A stretch of 59,282 nucleotides of DNA from Ignavibacteria bacterium (GCA_016710985.1 JADJTX010000034.1:1-59282), one strand, 5' to 3'; counted from the stretch's first letter, positions 47,822 to 55,438 are shown. The notes: generated by a model from the letters alone, not told the origin. Program-made: numbers and translations.

Positions 47822-48163
47822 TTATTCACAAATAATCATATTTAAGTTAAGATCCTCTCTTGGACAATAGACTATACCTGACTGTACGGAGCATCCTCCG
47901 AATGTTACCCTGATTCTGTATCCCATGCCCGGAGTCAGATTAGGGACTCTGAACGACCCTGACCGTGTTGTATGATGTGAATATACTAAATTATTATTTA
48001 TGTCACGAACTGTGAAAGGGGCAAGTGACCATGGACTCATTCCGGCAATCTCACAAACCGGCGCTGCCGGTTCCTTTGCAAATGTATCTGCTTCATGCGT
48101 AAAACCGGAAGATAGTAAAACTGTTAAAACTAAAACTGAGAAGAAACTGATTGCTGCTTTCAT
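47822..48163 (-). CDS. small secreted protein, paralog 1 of the sigma regulon
   Basis: 113 aa. Signal peptide MKAAISFFSVLVLTVLLSSGF is nearly the same as in the two genes upstream. The mature part (CEIAGMSPWSLAPFTVRDINNNLVYSHHTTRSGSFRVPNL) has the strand order of CarboxypepD_reg-like beta-sandwiches, with four Cys (CEIAG, FGGCSV, VYCPRE, IICE) that could form disulfides. It is the most diverged of the three paralogs. An AAAAGGAGTT SD, a hairpin leader (48180-48221) and a regulon promoter (48260-48287) precede it. Function unknown. Confidence 0.75.
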   Translation of the reverse strand: MKAAISFFSVLVLTVLLSSGFTHEADTFAKEPAAPVCEIAGMSPWSLAPFTVRDINNNLVYSHHTTRSGSFRVPNLTPGMGYRIRVTFGGCSVQSGIVYCPREDLNLNMIICE

Positions 48164-48179
48164 TGATTAACTCCTTTTG

Positions 48180-48221
48180 AATGACAGTGTTGTTTGAAGA
48201 TAAACCATTTCCACTGTCATT
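48180..48221 (-). promoter_or_regulatory. conserved leader hairpin, copy 1
   Basis: AATGACAGTG pairs with CACTGTCATT around a 22-nt loop, just upstream of the SD of the 47822-48163 gene. The same hairpin stands before the other two paralogs (48839-48880 and 49516-49557). Confidence 0.65.
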
Positions 48222-48259
48222 TAAAAATGAGTTTATCTTTTTATTGATGCTCTTTTATC

Positions 48260-48287
48260 TTAATACCATGAATCCTGAAAAGGTAAT
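48260..48287 (-). promoter_or_regulatory. sigma-regulon promoter motif, copy 1
   Basis: Read on the minus strand: ATTACCTTTT, 9 nt, TGGTATTAA. It lies 97 nt before the start codon, with the same spacing as the copies at 48918, 49588 and 51181. Confidence 0.75.
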
Positions 48288-48383
48288 GTTTGATTCTTTT
48301 TATTGCTGTCAAAAATATTTTACAACTAAGGAACATCAACCTTTTTTGTGTTATTAGTTTCTAAGTGATAAATATTTTAAAAT

Positions 48384-48406
48384 AAAGCCGGCTCAAGACC
48401 GGCTTT
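48384..48406 (-). terminator. intrinsic terminator of paralog 2
   Basis: AAAGCCGG - CTCAAGA-type loop - CCGGCTTT with a T/A-rich tail on the minus strand (TTTATTTTAAAA), 50 nt after the stop of the gene at 48456-48821. Nearly the same hairpin follows paralog 3. Confidence 0.75.
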
Positions 48407-48455
48407 ATGATATGTTATATTAGATTATGCTAGAAGAACGGAATTCTATTTCACA

Positions 48456-48821
48456 TTAATAACAATTCCAGATGACACCACCGGTACAGAAGTTTAGTTG
48501 AGGTGTTGAGCATGTTACTCCATTAATCACTGCAGTACATCCGATCTCAGGAGTTCCATTCATGCAAACAACTTTATGTACCTGTCCCGGTACGACCTGT
48601 GTTACTCTGAAAAAACCATTCAGATCTGCATGAGCAGTTTCAATCGGTTTATTGCTTGAATTGTAAACTGTAATCGTGGAAAACGCCGGTGCACAGCCGT
48701 TTATCACACATCCTTTTATACTGCTCTCATCCGAAAATGCATTTGATTTTTCCGGTGCAATACTTAATCCAATTACAACTGTTAAAACTAAAACTGAGAA
48801 AAAACTAATTGCTGTTTTCAT
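48456..48821 (-). CDS. small secreted Cys-containing protein, paralog 2
   Basis: 121 aa. Signal peptide MKTAISFFSVLVLTVVIGLSIA. The mature protein GCVINGCAPAFSTITVYNSSNKPIETAHADLNGFFRVTQV is a CarboxypepD_reg/Ig-like sandwich opening (a small domain that often rides on outer-membrane and secreted proteins). The C-terminal half adds five Cys (VVCMNG, EIGCTA, GVTCST, NFCTG, IWNCY), giving seven in the mature chain. It is very close to paralog 3 through the final IIWNCY/VIWNCY. Own promoter, hairpin leader, SD and terminator make it a separate unit. Role unknown, perhaps a disulfide-stabilised surface or released peptide. Confidence 0.8.
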   Translation of the reverse strand: MKTAISFFSVLVLTVVIGLSIAPEKSNAFSDESSIKGCVINGCAPAFSTITVYNSSNKPIETAHADLNGFFRVTQVVPGQVHKVVCMNGTPEIGCTAVINGVTCSTPQLNFCTGGVIWNCY

Positions 48822-48838
48822 TGTATTAACTCCTTTTG

Positions 48839-48880
48839 AATGACAGTGTTGTTTGAAGATAAACCATTTCCACTGTCATT
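48839..48880 (-). promoter_or_regulatory. conserved leader hairpin, copy 2
   Basis: AATGACAGTG ... CACTGTCATT, nearly identical to copy 1 including the loop (TTGTTTGAAGATAAACCATTTC). Ends just before the SD. Confidence 0.65.
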
Positions 48881-48917
48881 TAAAAATGAGTTTATTTTTT
48901 GTTGATGTTCTTTTAAC

Positions 48918-48945
48918 TTAATACCGTGAAGCCTGAAAAGGTAAT
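48918..48945 (-). promoter_or_regulatory. sigma-regulon promoter motif, copy 2
   Basis: Minus strand: ATTACCTTTT, 9 nt (CAGGCTTCA), CGGTATTAA, 97 nt before the start codon at 48821. Confidence 0.8.
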
Positions 48946-49061
48946 CTTTGATTCTTTTATTGCTGTCAAACTATACTTTTGCAACCAAGGTCACTAAGAT
49001 TTATTTGGAAAGTCAACTCTTAGAGTTCATAGTAACATAGTCGTAAATATTTTTTAATAAT

Positions 49062-49086
49062 AAAGCCGGCTAAGGACCGGCTTTTT
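49062..49086 (-). terminator. intrinsic terminator of paralog 3
   Basis: AAAGCCGG - CTAAGGA-type loop - CCGGCTTT, T-rich on the minus strand (TTATTATTAAAAAA). A duplicate of the terminator at 48384, showing that the whole transcription unit was duplicated. Confidence 0.75.
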
Positions 49087-49131
49087 ATAAGTTGCATCGA
49101 TGTAACCGGAAGAACGGAATTCTATTTTACA

Positions 49132-49497
49132 TTAATAACAATTCCAGATTATTCCGGATGCACAGAAATCTATCAGAGTTGTAAAACATGTTACGCCGGT
49201 TATAGTGGCAGAACATCCTATTTCCATAGTGCCATTGTAGCAGACAATTCTGTGAGTTTCATTTCTTTGAAGATTTGTAAGTTTGAAAGCACTGTGAATA
49301 GATGCATTTGCTGAATCAATAAGCTTACCTTTTGAGTTGTAAGCATAAATTTTGGAGCGGGCAGGAGCACAGCCGTTCACCACACATCAGGATATGCTGG
49401 TTTCATTTGAAACTGCATTTGATTTTTCCTGCGCAAAACTAAAACCTATTAAAGTTGTTAGAACTAAAACCGAGAAAAAACTGATTGCTGATTTCAT
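49132..49497 (-). pseudogene. small secreted Cys-containing protein, paralog 3, in-frame TGA
   Basis: Starts at ATG 49497 with MKSAISFFSVLVLTTLIGFSFA, the family signal peptide. After SNETSIS the codon is TGA where paralog 2 has GGA (IKGCVINGCAPA against IS*CVVNGCAPA). After that the frame is open to IIWNCY. All Cys positions of paralog 2 are kept. One substitution separates it from an intact gene. TGA is used as a normal stop elsewhere in the window (for example 13573 and 24239), so readthrough as an amino acid is unlikely. It has its own promoter, hairpin leader and terminator. Confidence 0.75.
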
Positions 49498-49515
49498 TGT
49501 ATTAACTCCTTTTGT

Positions 49516-49557
49516 AATGACAGTGTATTTTTAAGATAATCTCTTTCCACTGTCTTT
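49516..49557 (-). promoter_or_regulatory. conserved leader hairpin, copy 3
   Basis: AATGACAGTG ... CACTGTCTTT. The stem GACAGTG/CACTGTC is kept while the loop has diverged from copies 1 and 2, which argues for a retained structure. Confidence 0.6.
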
Positions 49558-49587
49558 AAAAGAAAGTATCCTGGCTGTTGTTTTAAG

Positions 49588-49615
49588 TTAATACCGTGAG
49601 ATGTGAAAAGGTAAC
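49588..49615 (-). promoter_or_regulatory. sigma-regulon promoter motif, copy 3
   Basis: Minus strand: GTTACCTTTT, 9 nt (CACATCTCA), CGGTATTAA, 91 nt before ATG 49497. The spacer differs from copies 1 and 2, but both boxes and their distance are the same. Confidence 0.8.
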
Positions 49616-49669
49616 ATAAGCCTGAAGCTTATTGCAGGTAACACTGCAGGCAGGCGTGTTTGAAAGATG

Positions 49670-50348
49670 TCAGAGATTTTCTATTTTCTTAAGTATGTTT
49701 TGTGAATCGCGGGATTTACCGGTAGATGTGAGACCTTGGAATATTTTCCTGGCGGATTTTACATTTCCGGTCTTTAAATAACTCAGCCCAAGATACCAGC
49801 CGGCCAGTTCATTTAATATTTCCTTATCTTCTGTGACTACTTTATTTAAAAACTTTCTGGAGCTTACTGCTTTATTCAGAGCAAGCTCACATATTCCACA
49901 ATAAAAATAAATCAGCAGATTATCCGGCTCTTTTTTCATAAGCTTCCTGAAAATTCCGGAGGCTTTTTTATAATTTCCTTCGGAATAATAAGACATTGCT
50001 TTCAATAATATTTCATTCTTATCTCCCCCTGATCTCGAAGTGACTATATTCTCAAAAGGGTAAAAAAATAAATCAAAGATCTCAGATACAAGATTTTTTA
50101 TATTTCCGGATTTCTCAGGTTTCAATGTCCTGCTGTCTTCCTCACTCATTAATTCCGAAAGCATTTGCCTGAATCTCTTACTTCCAAGGACCGAAACTGC
50201 TTCCCTTAGATGCCCTGAACTCATTGAACTCTTTTAATAAATTTTTATCCGAACTTAGTTTTTTTTCAAAATCCAGTGCTTCATCCGCTTTAAGAGTCCG
50301 GTCTGAATATTTCTCAAACATTTCAAAGATATTATCGCTTCTTTCCAT
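49670..50348 (-). pseudogene. putative anti-sigma/TPR protein, one frameshift
   Basis: From ATG 50348 one frame reads MERSDNIFEMFEKYSDRTLK ADEALDFEKKLSSDKNLLKEFNEF. This is the FEKYLDGTL...EALDFEKKL pattern common at the N-terminus of Bacteroidota anti-sigma-like proteins. Near 50224 it shifts to GHLREAVSVLGSKRFRQMLSELMSEED. A linker with a hydrophobic-leaning stretch (VSEIFDLFFYPFENIV) follows, then TPR-like helices (LLKAMSYYSEGNYKKASGIFRKLMKKEPDN, LAGWYLGLSYLKTGNVKSARKIF). It lies 27 bp downstream of the ECF sigma gene, the standard place for a sigma regulator. No zinc-binding HxxxCxxC is present. The anti-sigma role is inferred from position and N-terminal pattern. Confidence 0.6.
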
Positions 50349-50375
50349 TATAATTAACTACTTTTTAAAATACAT

Positions 50376-50972
50376 TTATTTAAATTCTTCATTCATGATG
50401 ACATTCATTCTCTTACTGTTCTTTACTATTTCCATCAGATGTTTCATGCATTTATGCTTTTTATTCTTAGCTGACTGCTCGCTGCCAAGATTCATTTTAG
50501 CTTTTATCTGATTCATTTTCAATTTATCAAAATAATAATACAAAAGTATCTGTTTACATCCCTCGTCAAGTTTGTCTATAAGTTCGCCGAGTATGATCTC
50601 TCTCTCAGAGGTATGATTTTCTTCATTATTCCCGTTTTGAATATCAACATGATCCTCAAAGTCAGTAATATTCCTGTCGATTCTGTTCAGCTTTGCCAGG
50701 CGTTTCAGCCATAAATTTCTGCTGATGGAATAAATATAGGTTTTCAAGGAACATGTTAGTTTAAAATCCTCCTGTTTTGCCTGTTCATAAAATGCAGTAA
50801 TTGTATCCTGAAATACATCGCGCGCTTCTGTATCATTTCCGTTGTTTGTCATGATGAATTTCTGAATGACAGGATAATATATTTTATAAATAAATTTCAG
50901 AACATTATTACATCCTGCCGAGTCATTTTTCATGATAGTTCTTATTATCTCTTCGTCAGAATAAGAAATCAA
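50376..50972 (-). CDS. ECF-type RNA polymerase sigma factor
   Basis: 198 aa. Sigma-70 region 2 with FIYKIYYPVIQKFIMTNNG, EARDVFQDTITAFYEQAKQ (2.2-2.3) and LKTYIYSISRNLWLKRL (2.4). Region 4 with ELIDKLDEGCKQILLYYYFDKLKMNQIKAKMNLGSEQSAKNKKHKCMKHLMEIV (HTH). It directs RNA polymerase to a dedicated promoter set. Four copies of a 28-bp motif of the expected two-box form lie within 3 kb, three before the secreted paralogs and one before the divergent lipoprotein gene, and these are the obvious targets. A weaker motif in the divergent direction (51134-51161) could give autoregulation. It is coupled with the anti-sigma/TPR gene downstream. Confidence 0.88.
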   Translation of the reverse strand: MISYSDEEIIRTIMKNDSAGCNNVLKFIYKIYYPVIQKFIMTNNGNDTEARDVFQDTITAFYEQAKQEDFKLTCSLKTYIYSISRNLWLKRLAKLNRIDRNITDFEDHVDIQNGNNEENHTSEREIILGELIDKLDEGCKQILLYYYFDKLKMNQIKAKMNLGSEQSAKNKKHKCMKHLMEIVKNSKRMNVIMNEEFK

Positions 50973-51133
50973 TTATTTGTATGTTTAATTATTAGCATTG
51001 GGTGAGGCAAAATACTAAATAATAAAAATATAAATAATGATTAAGTTTATTCGGCACTTCTGCTTTTGTAAACTTTTTGTACCCGAAATAATTTTCCTGC
51101 ATATATACACGAACAATATCTGCATTCTATATC

Positions 51134-51161
51134 TTAATTCAATAAGAATGGAAAAGGTAAC
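51134..51161 (-). promoter_or_regulatory. possible divergent autoregulatory promoter for the ECF sigma gene
   Basis: Minus strand: GTTACCTTTT, 9 nt, TTGAATTAA. The upstream box is perfect and the spacing exact, but the downstream box keeps only the ATTAA part of CGGTATTAA. With the motif at 51181 it forms an inverted pair (AAAAGGTAACT ... AGTTACCTTTT). Confidence 0.45.
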
Positions 51162-51180
51162 TTCTGCTTATTCATATTGA

Positions 51181-51208
51181 GTTACCTTTTGACATGAAGC
51201 GGTATTAA
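51181..51208 (+). promoter_or_regulatory. sigma-regulon promoter motif, copy 4
   Basis: GTTACCTTTT, 9 nt (GACATGAAG), CGGTATTAA, 16 nt before ATG 51224. This copy is on the plus strand, so the motif faces outward on both sides of the sigma/anti-sigma block. It has no hairpin leader. Confidence 0.8.
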
Positions 51209-51223
51209 TAGTAAACAGGAAAA

Positions 51224-51643
51224 ATGAAAACTATTATAAGAAATGTTATTTTAACATCGTTAATCATGACCGTTATCATTATTTTGGGATGTAAAGATGA
51301 TAATATTGTAAATGCATATCTGAATATTACAAAAAACAGCAGAGCTGAAGAAGATATTCTCCGGAGCAGCAAATATTTTCAGATCAATATAACTGTTATG
51401 GATCCTGAAAGAAAAGTTTCAGACAATGCCGGTGTATCAATGATCCTTCCTAACGGAATTATTTTAAATAAAACTACAGATTATTCAGGTAATGCACCTT
51501 TTTTGATAGATAAGTCACTGAAGGGAAGAATTGAAGTGTACGCTGTATCGGAAAACAATATATTTAAGGGAAATATTGTTGTTGAAATATCAGAAACTAT
51601 TAACAATAATCCGGTGGTTTATTTAAGAGAATTAAGTCAATGA
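51224..51643 (+). CDS. small lipoprotein of the sigma regulon
   Basis: 139 aa. Signal sequence ending in a lipobox (TVIIILGCKDDN, Cys near residue 23), so it is membrane-anchored. The mature part SSKYFQINITVMDPERKVSDNAGVSMILPNGIILNKTTDYSGNAPFLIDKSLKGRIEVYAVSE resembles a carboxypeptidase-regulatory-like beta-sandwich, the same broad fold as the secreted paralogs. It is the first gene under promoter copy 4 and is probably cotranscribed with the next secreted protein. Function unknown. Confidence 0.75.
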   Translation: MKTIIRNVILTSLIMTVIIILGCKDDNIVNAYLNITKNSRAEEDILRSSKYFQINITVMDPERKVSDNAGVSMILPNGIILNKTTDYSGNAPFLIDKSLKGRIEVYAVSENNIFKGNIVVEISETINNNPVVYLRELSQ

Positions 51644-51744
51644 TCCCTTTCAACTGTACCATAACAATAACAAATGAATCTGTACTTCTGTATTTGAAAC
51701 ATAGATATATTCAAATAATAATTAATTAATTTAAATTTAAAAAA

Positions 51745-52149
51745 ATGACAAAGATAATCAGATCTATTTTATTTTTCATCTTTTTAATTGCTGTTACTTC
51801 GATAGCGGCAATACACTTTCAGGAAGATGCGAAAGCAAATAATTCCGGAACAACCACCATAATTGTAAAAATTCTAAATGGCGCTGCTACAGAAAAATAT
51901 ACAGGATATGCTTATAATATAAATGGCAGCGGTTATTGTGCTTTAGGACCGGGAAAACCGGGTGTTCCAATCATAATTGGCGGCGGAGGTCCGGGTCTTA
52001 TGACTTCAAATTACGATATAAGAGTTTGTGGAACAGATTCACTTACAGGTGCTGTAAGAGGATATCAGCGTACCTATCCAATCAAATCCGGAATAGAAAA
52101 TATTATTGAAATGACGGTGAATCCGGGATGTATTTTTGTTGAACAATAA
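51745..52149 (+). CDS. small secreted protein, glycine-rich loop
   Basis: 134 aa. Signal peptide MTKIIRSILFFIFLIAVTSIAAIHF. The mature chain has TTIIVKILNGAATEKYTGYAYNING, a Gly/Pro-rich middle (LGPGKPGVPIIIGGGGPG) and three Cys (GYCAL, RVCGT, PGCIF). The N-terminal strand pattern again suggests a small beta-sandwich. It lies about 100 nt after the lipoprotein with no terminator between them, and a strong terminator follows at 52179. No known family. Confidence 0.72.
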   Translation: MTKIIRSILFFIFLIAVTSIAAIHFQEDAKANNSGTTTIIVKILNGAATEKYTGYAYNINGSGYCALGPGKPGVPIIIGGGGPGLMTSNYDIRVCGTDSLTGAVRGYQRTYPIKSGIENIIEMTVNPGCIFVEQ

Positions 52150-52178
52150 GAAACAGGATTTATAGATTTGTTATAATT

Positions 52179-52217
52179 AGATTGCAGCATTTGAATTCGT
52201 GCTGCAATCTTTTTTTA
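52179..52217 (+). terminator. strong intrinsic terminator
   Basis: AGATTGCAGCA - TTTGAATTCG - TGCTGCAATCT, an 11-bp perfect stem followed by TTTTTTTATTT. It ends the lipoprotein/secreted-protein transcript, so the CHAT gene at 52240 needs its own promoter or readthrough. Confidence 0.9.
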
Positions 52218-52239
52218 TTTATAACAATAGATTAATGTA

Positions 52240-55230
52240 ATGGAAGTTTCCTACTCAGATAAAATGAAAAATGCCGAAAAATTGTTTTCGAAAGGCATTT
52301 CATTAAAAGCTAACAGCAGGTTCTACGAAGCAGAAAAAATATTCAGAAAAGTATACAAGGATTTTAAAGAATTAAAGGATTATGAGAAATACAGTTCGTG
52401 CCTGAATGAACTTGGAACGGTCCTGATACATCTTGGCGGATTTTCCGAATCATCCGGATTTCTTAATACTGCCTTAAAAGAAACCTTAAGAATTAAAAAC
52501 AGGAAATTATATGCTGATGTGATTGGCAACATAGGGATCATAAAAATTTACCAGGAAAAATATGACGAGGCAAAAGATTTGTTTGAAGAAGAATTAAGAA
52601 TTAATATTAAGAGAAAAGATCAATACAGAATACAGCTTGCACTCGGAAAGATAGGAAATGTTTACACCGTAGTTAACGATCTTAAGTCAGCAATTTATTA
52701 CTTCGAAAAGCAGAAGGACTTATGCATAAAAACAGGCAATGATAAATTTCTGACATATGCACTCAGCGGCTTAGCTACATGCTATCTTCATAAGCACGAG
52801 TATGAAAAGAGTTTAACATATTTCCGGGAATCCATTCCAATTTGTGAAAAGATCAATGAGCAGCGGGGACTGTCGCTGGCTTTGACAAATACCGGATATG
52901 TTTACTTTCTGAAGCAGGATTATGATCACGCTCTGAACTTTTACAACAGAGCGCTGGCTATAAATATAAAATTAAAAAATAAAAGAGATCTCATTTATAT
53001 TTATGGACTTCTTGGAAGCCTGCTTCAGGAAAAAAAAGAATTCAGCAAATCTGTTTTCTATTACCGGAAGCAATATGATCTTTCCGTTACATTAAAAATG
53101 TTCAGGCTTAAATCAATCGCTCTTGCAGAATTAGGGAAAATATTTAAAGAAAAAAACGACTTTGAATCAGCTCAAAAGTATTTTAAACGGCAGCTCGCAC
53201 TCTGCAGAAAAAATAATCTTGTGAACGGGCTGTATTTCGCACTGGAAAATAATGGTCAGATTCTAATGCTGAAAAAAAATTACCGGAGTTCTTTAAAATA
53301 TTTTGATGAGCAGACAGCATTAAGTAAAAAAGTTTTCGGGGTCAATCATTTTTACACTTCCCGGGCTCTTAAGAATAAGGGAGATCTTTTTACATACAAT
53401 GGCTTGTTCCGGGATGGATTACTATTATATCAAAGAGCGCTGATCTGTCTGTCAGAAGGTTTCAGCTCATTATCAATTGAGAATAACCCTTCACCGGACA
53501 ATGTACTATCGGAACCCGACCTGTTTGAAATACTTACTGCTAAAGCATCAGCACTGAAAAAATATTATGAAACCGGTAAAAAAAATGTGAAGTACCTGAA
53601 GCTGTCTCTCTTAACTTATGAAGCAGCTCTGAATACTGTCGGCAGAATGCGGCTGGGTTTTAAAGAACAGGGTTCAAAATTTACCATGTCCGGAAATGTG
53701 ATACCTTTTTACGAACAGGCAATAGATACGGCTTATAAGCTTTTTGAAATTACAAATGAGGAAGCATATATAGAAAAAGCATTTTTTTTAGCCGGAAAGA
53801 ATAAGGCTGCAGTATTGCTGGAGAGTATGAGAGAAACGGAGGCAAAAATAATTTCAGGATTACCTGAAAATCTTCTTGATAAGAAAAAGTTTTTTAAAAA
53901 TGAAATGTCTCTTCTTGAAAAAGCCCGTTATGATGAATTAAGTAAGGGTAAAAGTGCATCTAAGAAAATTATCACCGGACTTGAGGAAAAAATTTTTAAG
54001 TTCAAATCTGAGTACAATGCTTTTATTGAAATGCTGGAAAAAGATTTCCCCGGATACTATAATCTCAAATATGAAATGCCTGAGACATCAGTAAGGGAGA
54101 TCAGAAATAAGATAATTGATGAGAAAAATGTTTTTATTGAATACTTTACCGGAGAGAAATACATTTTCATTTTTGTGATCACAGACATTGATTTTAAAGT
54201 AATGAAACTGCCGAGAAGAAAGAGCTTTGATAAATCTGTACATGAAGTCCGTCAGTCTTTAACAGGTATTTCTCTTCTTGATTTTACATCTAACCGGAAA
54301 AAATTTACTTCAGCTGCTTATAAATTGTATATGACTTTGATTCACCCGATAATCGAAGAAATAAAGAATAAATCACATCTTATTATCATTCCGGATAACA
54401 TAATAAATCTGATCCCTTTGGAAGTGCTGATCTCTGAAATTCCACAGTCGGACCATAATTATAATGATCTTCATTATCTTATTAAAGATTATACAGTGAG
54501 TTATGCATATTCATCTGTATTCCTTTTAAAAAACAAATCCGCCCGGAAGAGATCCGGTGATCTCAAAGTTGCAGGGTTTGCTCCGGATTTTGTAATGAAC
54601 CAAAGGAATATTGAGATGAAAGAAGATGCTGCGGGAAAGGAATTTATTTCAGCGATAACTCCGCTGAGTTTCAATGAAGCTGAGCTAAATGAGATAAAAA
54701 ATATTTTTAAAAGTGATTATTATTTTAAGGAAGATGCCACAAAGAAAAGTTTTCTGATGACATCGGGCAAACATTCAATAATTCATCTGGCCACTCACTG
54801 CATAGTAGACGATAAGAATCCTTTGTTTTCAAGGATATGTTTTTCTCAGAACAAAGATTCTGACAGTGAATCTTATCTTTACAATTATGAATTATTTAAC
54901 CTTAAGCTGAATTCTGATCTTGTAGTTCTGAGTGCCTGCCACACCGGTTCAGGTAAATTAGTCAAAGGCAAAGGGATACTCAGCATTGCAAGAGGCTTTG
55001 CATATTCAGGCTGCAGCAGCATTGTAATGAGTTTATGGCAGGTCAATGATGAGTCTACGTCAGCCATAATGGGTAATTTTTATAAAAATTTGTCTGAAGG
55101 AAAAAAGATCGATGAATCATTGCGCATGGCAAAATTAAGTTACCTTGAGAAGGCTGACGGCTTTCATTCTTCACCATTTTTCTGGGCGCCGTTTGTTGTT
55201 GCAGGGAATGCGGATATTATAGTTAGTTAA
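52240..55230 (+). CDS. TPR-CHAT caspase-like protease
   Basis: 996 aa, no signal peptide, so cytoplasmic. Residues about 10-420 are at least nine TPR units (LFSKGISLKANSRFYEAEKIFRKV, ADVIGNIGIIKIYQEKYDEAKDLFEEEL, SIALAELGKIFKEKNDFESAQKYFKRQL), each with the KD/Y..A.....F pattern. A helical middle leads to the C-terminal CHAT domain (about 650-996): FIEYFTGEKYIFIFVIT, LIIIPDNIINLIPLEVL, catalytic His in IIHLATHCIVDD (H853), catalytic Cys in LVVLSACHTGSGKLVKGKG (C900), and ARGFAYSGCSSIVMSLWQVND. CHAT proteases act as effectors switched on by a partner, for example TPR-CHAT in type III-E CRISPR. No cas gene is near. The sigma/anti-sigma pair and secreted proteins upstream are the candidate partners. 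Confidence 0.92.
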   Translation: MEVSYSDKMKNAEKLFSKGISLKANSRFYEAEKIFRKVYKDFKELKDYEKYSSCLNELGTVLIHLGGFSESSGFLNTALKETLRIKNRKLYADVIGNIGIIKIYQEKYDEAKDLFEEELRINIKRKDQYRIQLALGKIGNVYTVVNDLKSAIYYFEKQKDLCIKTGNDKFLTYALSGLATCYLHKHEYEKSLTYFRESIPICEKINEQRGLSLALTNTGYVYFLKQDYDHALNFYNRALAINIKLKNKRDLIYIYGLLGSLLQEKKEFSKSVFYYRKQYDLSVTLKMFRLKSIALAELGKIFKEKNDFESAQKYFKRQLALCRKNNLVNGLYFALENNGQILMLKKNYRSSLKYFDEQTALSKKVFGVNHFYTSRALKNKGDLFTYNGLFRDGLLLYQRALICLSEGFSSLSIENNPSPDNVLSEPDLFEILTAKASALKKYYETGKKNVKYLKLSLLTYEAALNTVGRMRLGFKEQGSKFTMSGNVIPFYEQAIDTAYKLFEITNEEAYIEKAFFLAGKNKAAVLLESMRETEAKIISGLPENLLDKKKFFKNEMSLLEKARYDELSKGKSASKKIITGLEEKIFKFKSEYNAFIEMLEKDFPGYYNLKYEMPETSVREIRNKIIDEKNVFIEYFTGEKYIFIFVITDIDFKVMKLPRRKSFDKSVHEVRQSLTGISLLDFTSNRKKFTSAAYKLYMTLIHPIIEEIKNKSHLIIIPDNIINLIPLEVLISEIPQSDHNYNDLHYLIKDYTVSYAYSSVFLLKNKSARKRSGDLKVAGFAPDFVMNQRNIEMKEDAAGKEFISAITPLSFNEAELNEIKNIFKSDYYFKEDATKKSFLMTSGKHSIIHLATHCIVDDKNPLFSRICFSQNKDSDSESYLYNYELFNLKLNSDLVVLSACHTGSGKLVKGKGILSIARGFAYSGCSSIVMSLWQVNDESTSAIMGNFYKNLSEGKKIDESLRMAKLSYLEKADGFHSSPFFWAPFVVAGNADIIVS

Positions 55231-55438
55231 TTGGTTGGGCTGGCTGATGGGTTAATCGTATTCTTACAAAGTTAACATAATTTTAATGTATTTAATATTA
55301 AAATGGCCGGACATCATGATTTATATATTGTTATAAATATGATTTTTAGAAACATGAATTAAGAAAAAACAAACCCCGAAGGGGTGATATGATTATATTG
55401 AAGTTGATCTGCTTGCATGATATAAGAAAAACAGATAT
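55231..55438. repeat. short gap with one CCCGAAGGG palindrome
   Basis: AAACCCCGAAGGGGTGATATGATTATA at about 55372-55398 belongs to the family seen at 4925-5100, including its TGATAT.ATTATA flank. Otherwise AT-rich. Confidence 0.65.

Noticed and set aside
49384..49497. TGA read as an amino acid (alternative code or selenocysteine)
   Set aside because: TGA clearly ends other genes here (13573, 14777, 24239), the aligned residue in the paralog is glycine, and no SECIS-like structure is obvious.
52240..55230. Type III-E CRISPR (Craspase) component
   Set aside because: The TPR-CHAT architecture is similar, but there is no gRAMP/Cas7-11 gene, no Cas1 and no repeat array in the window.
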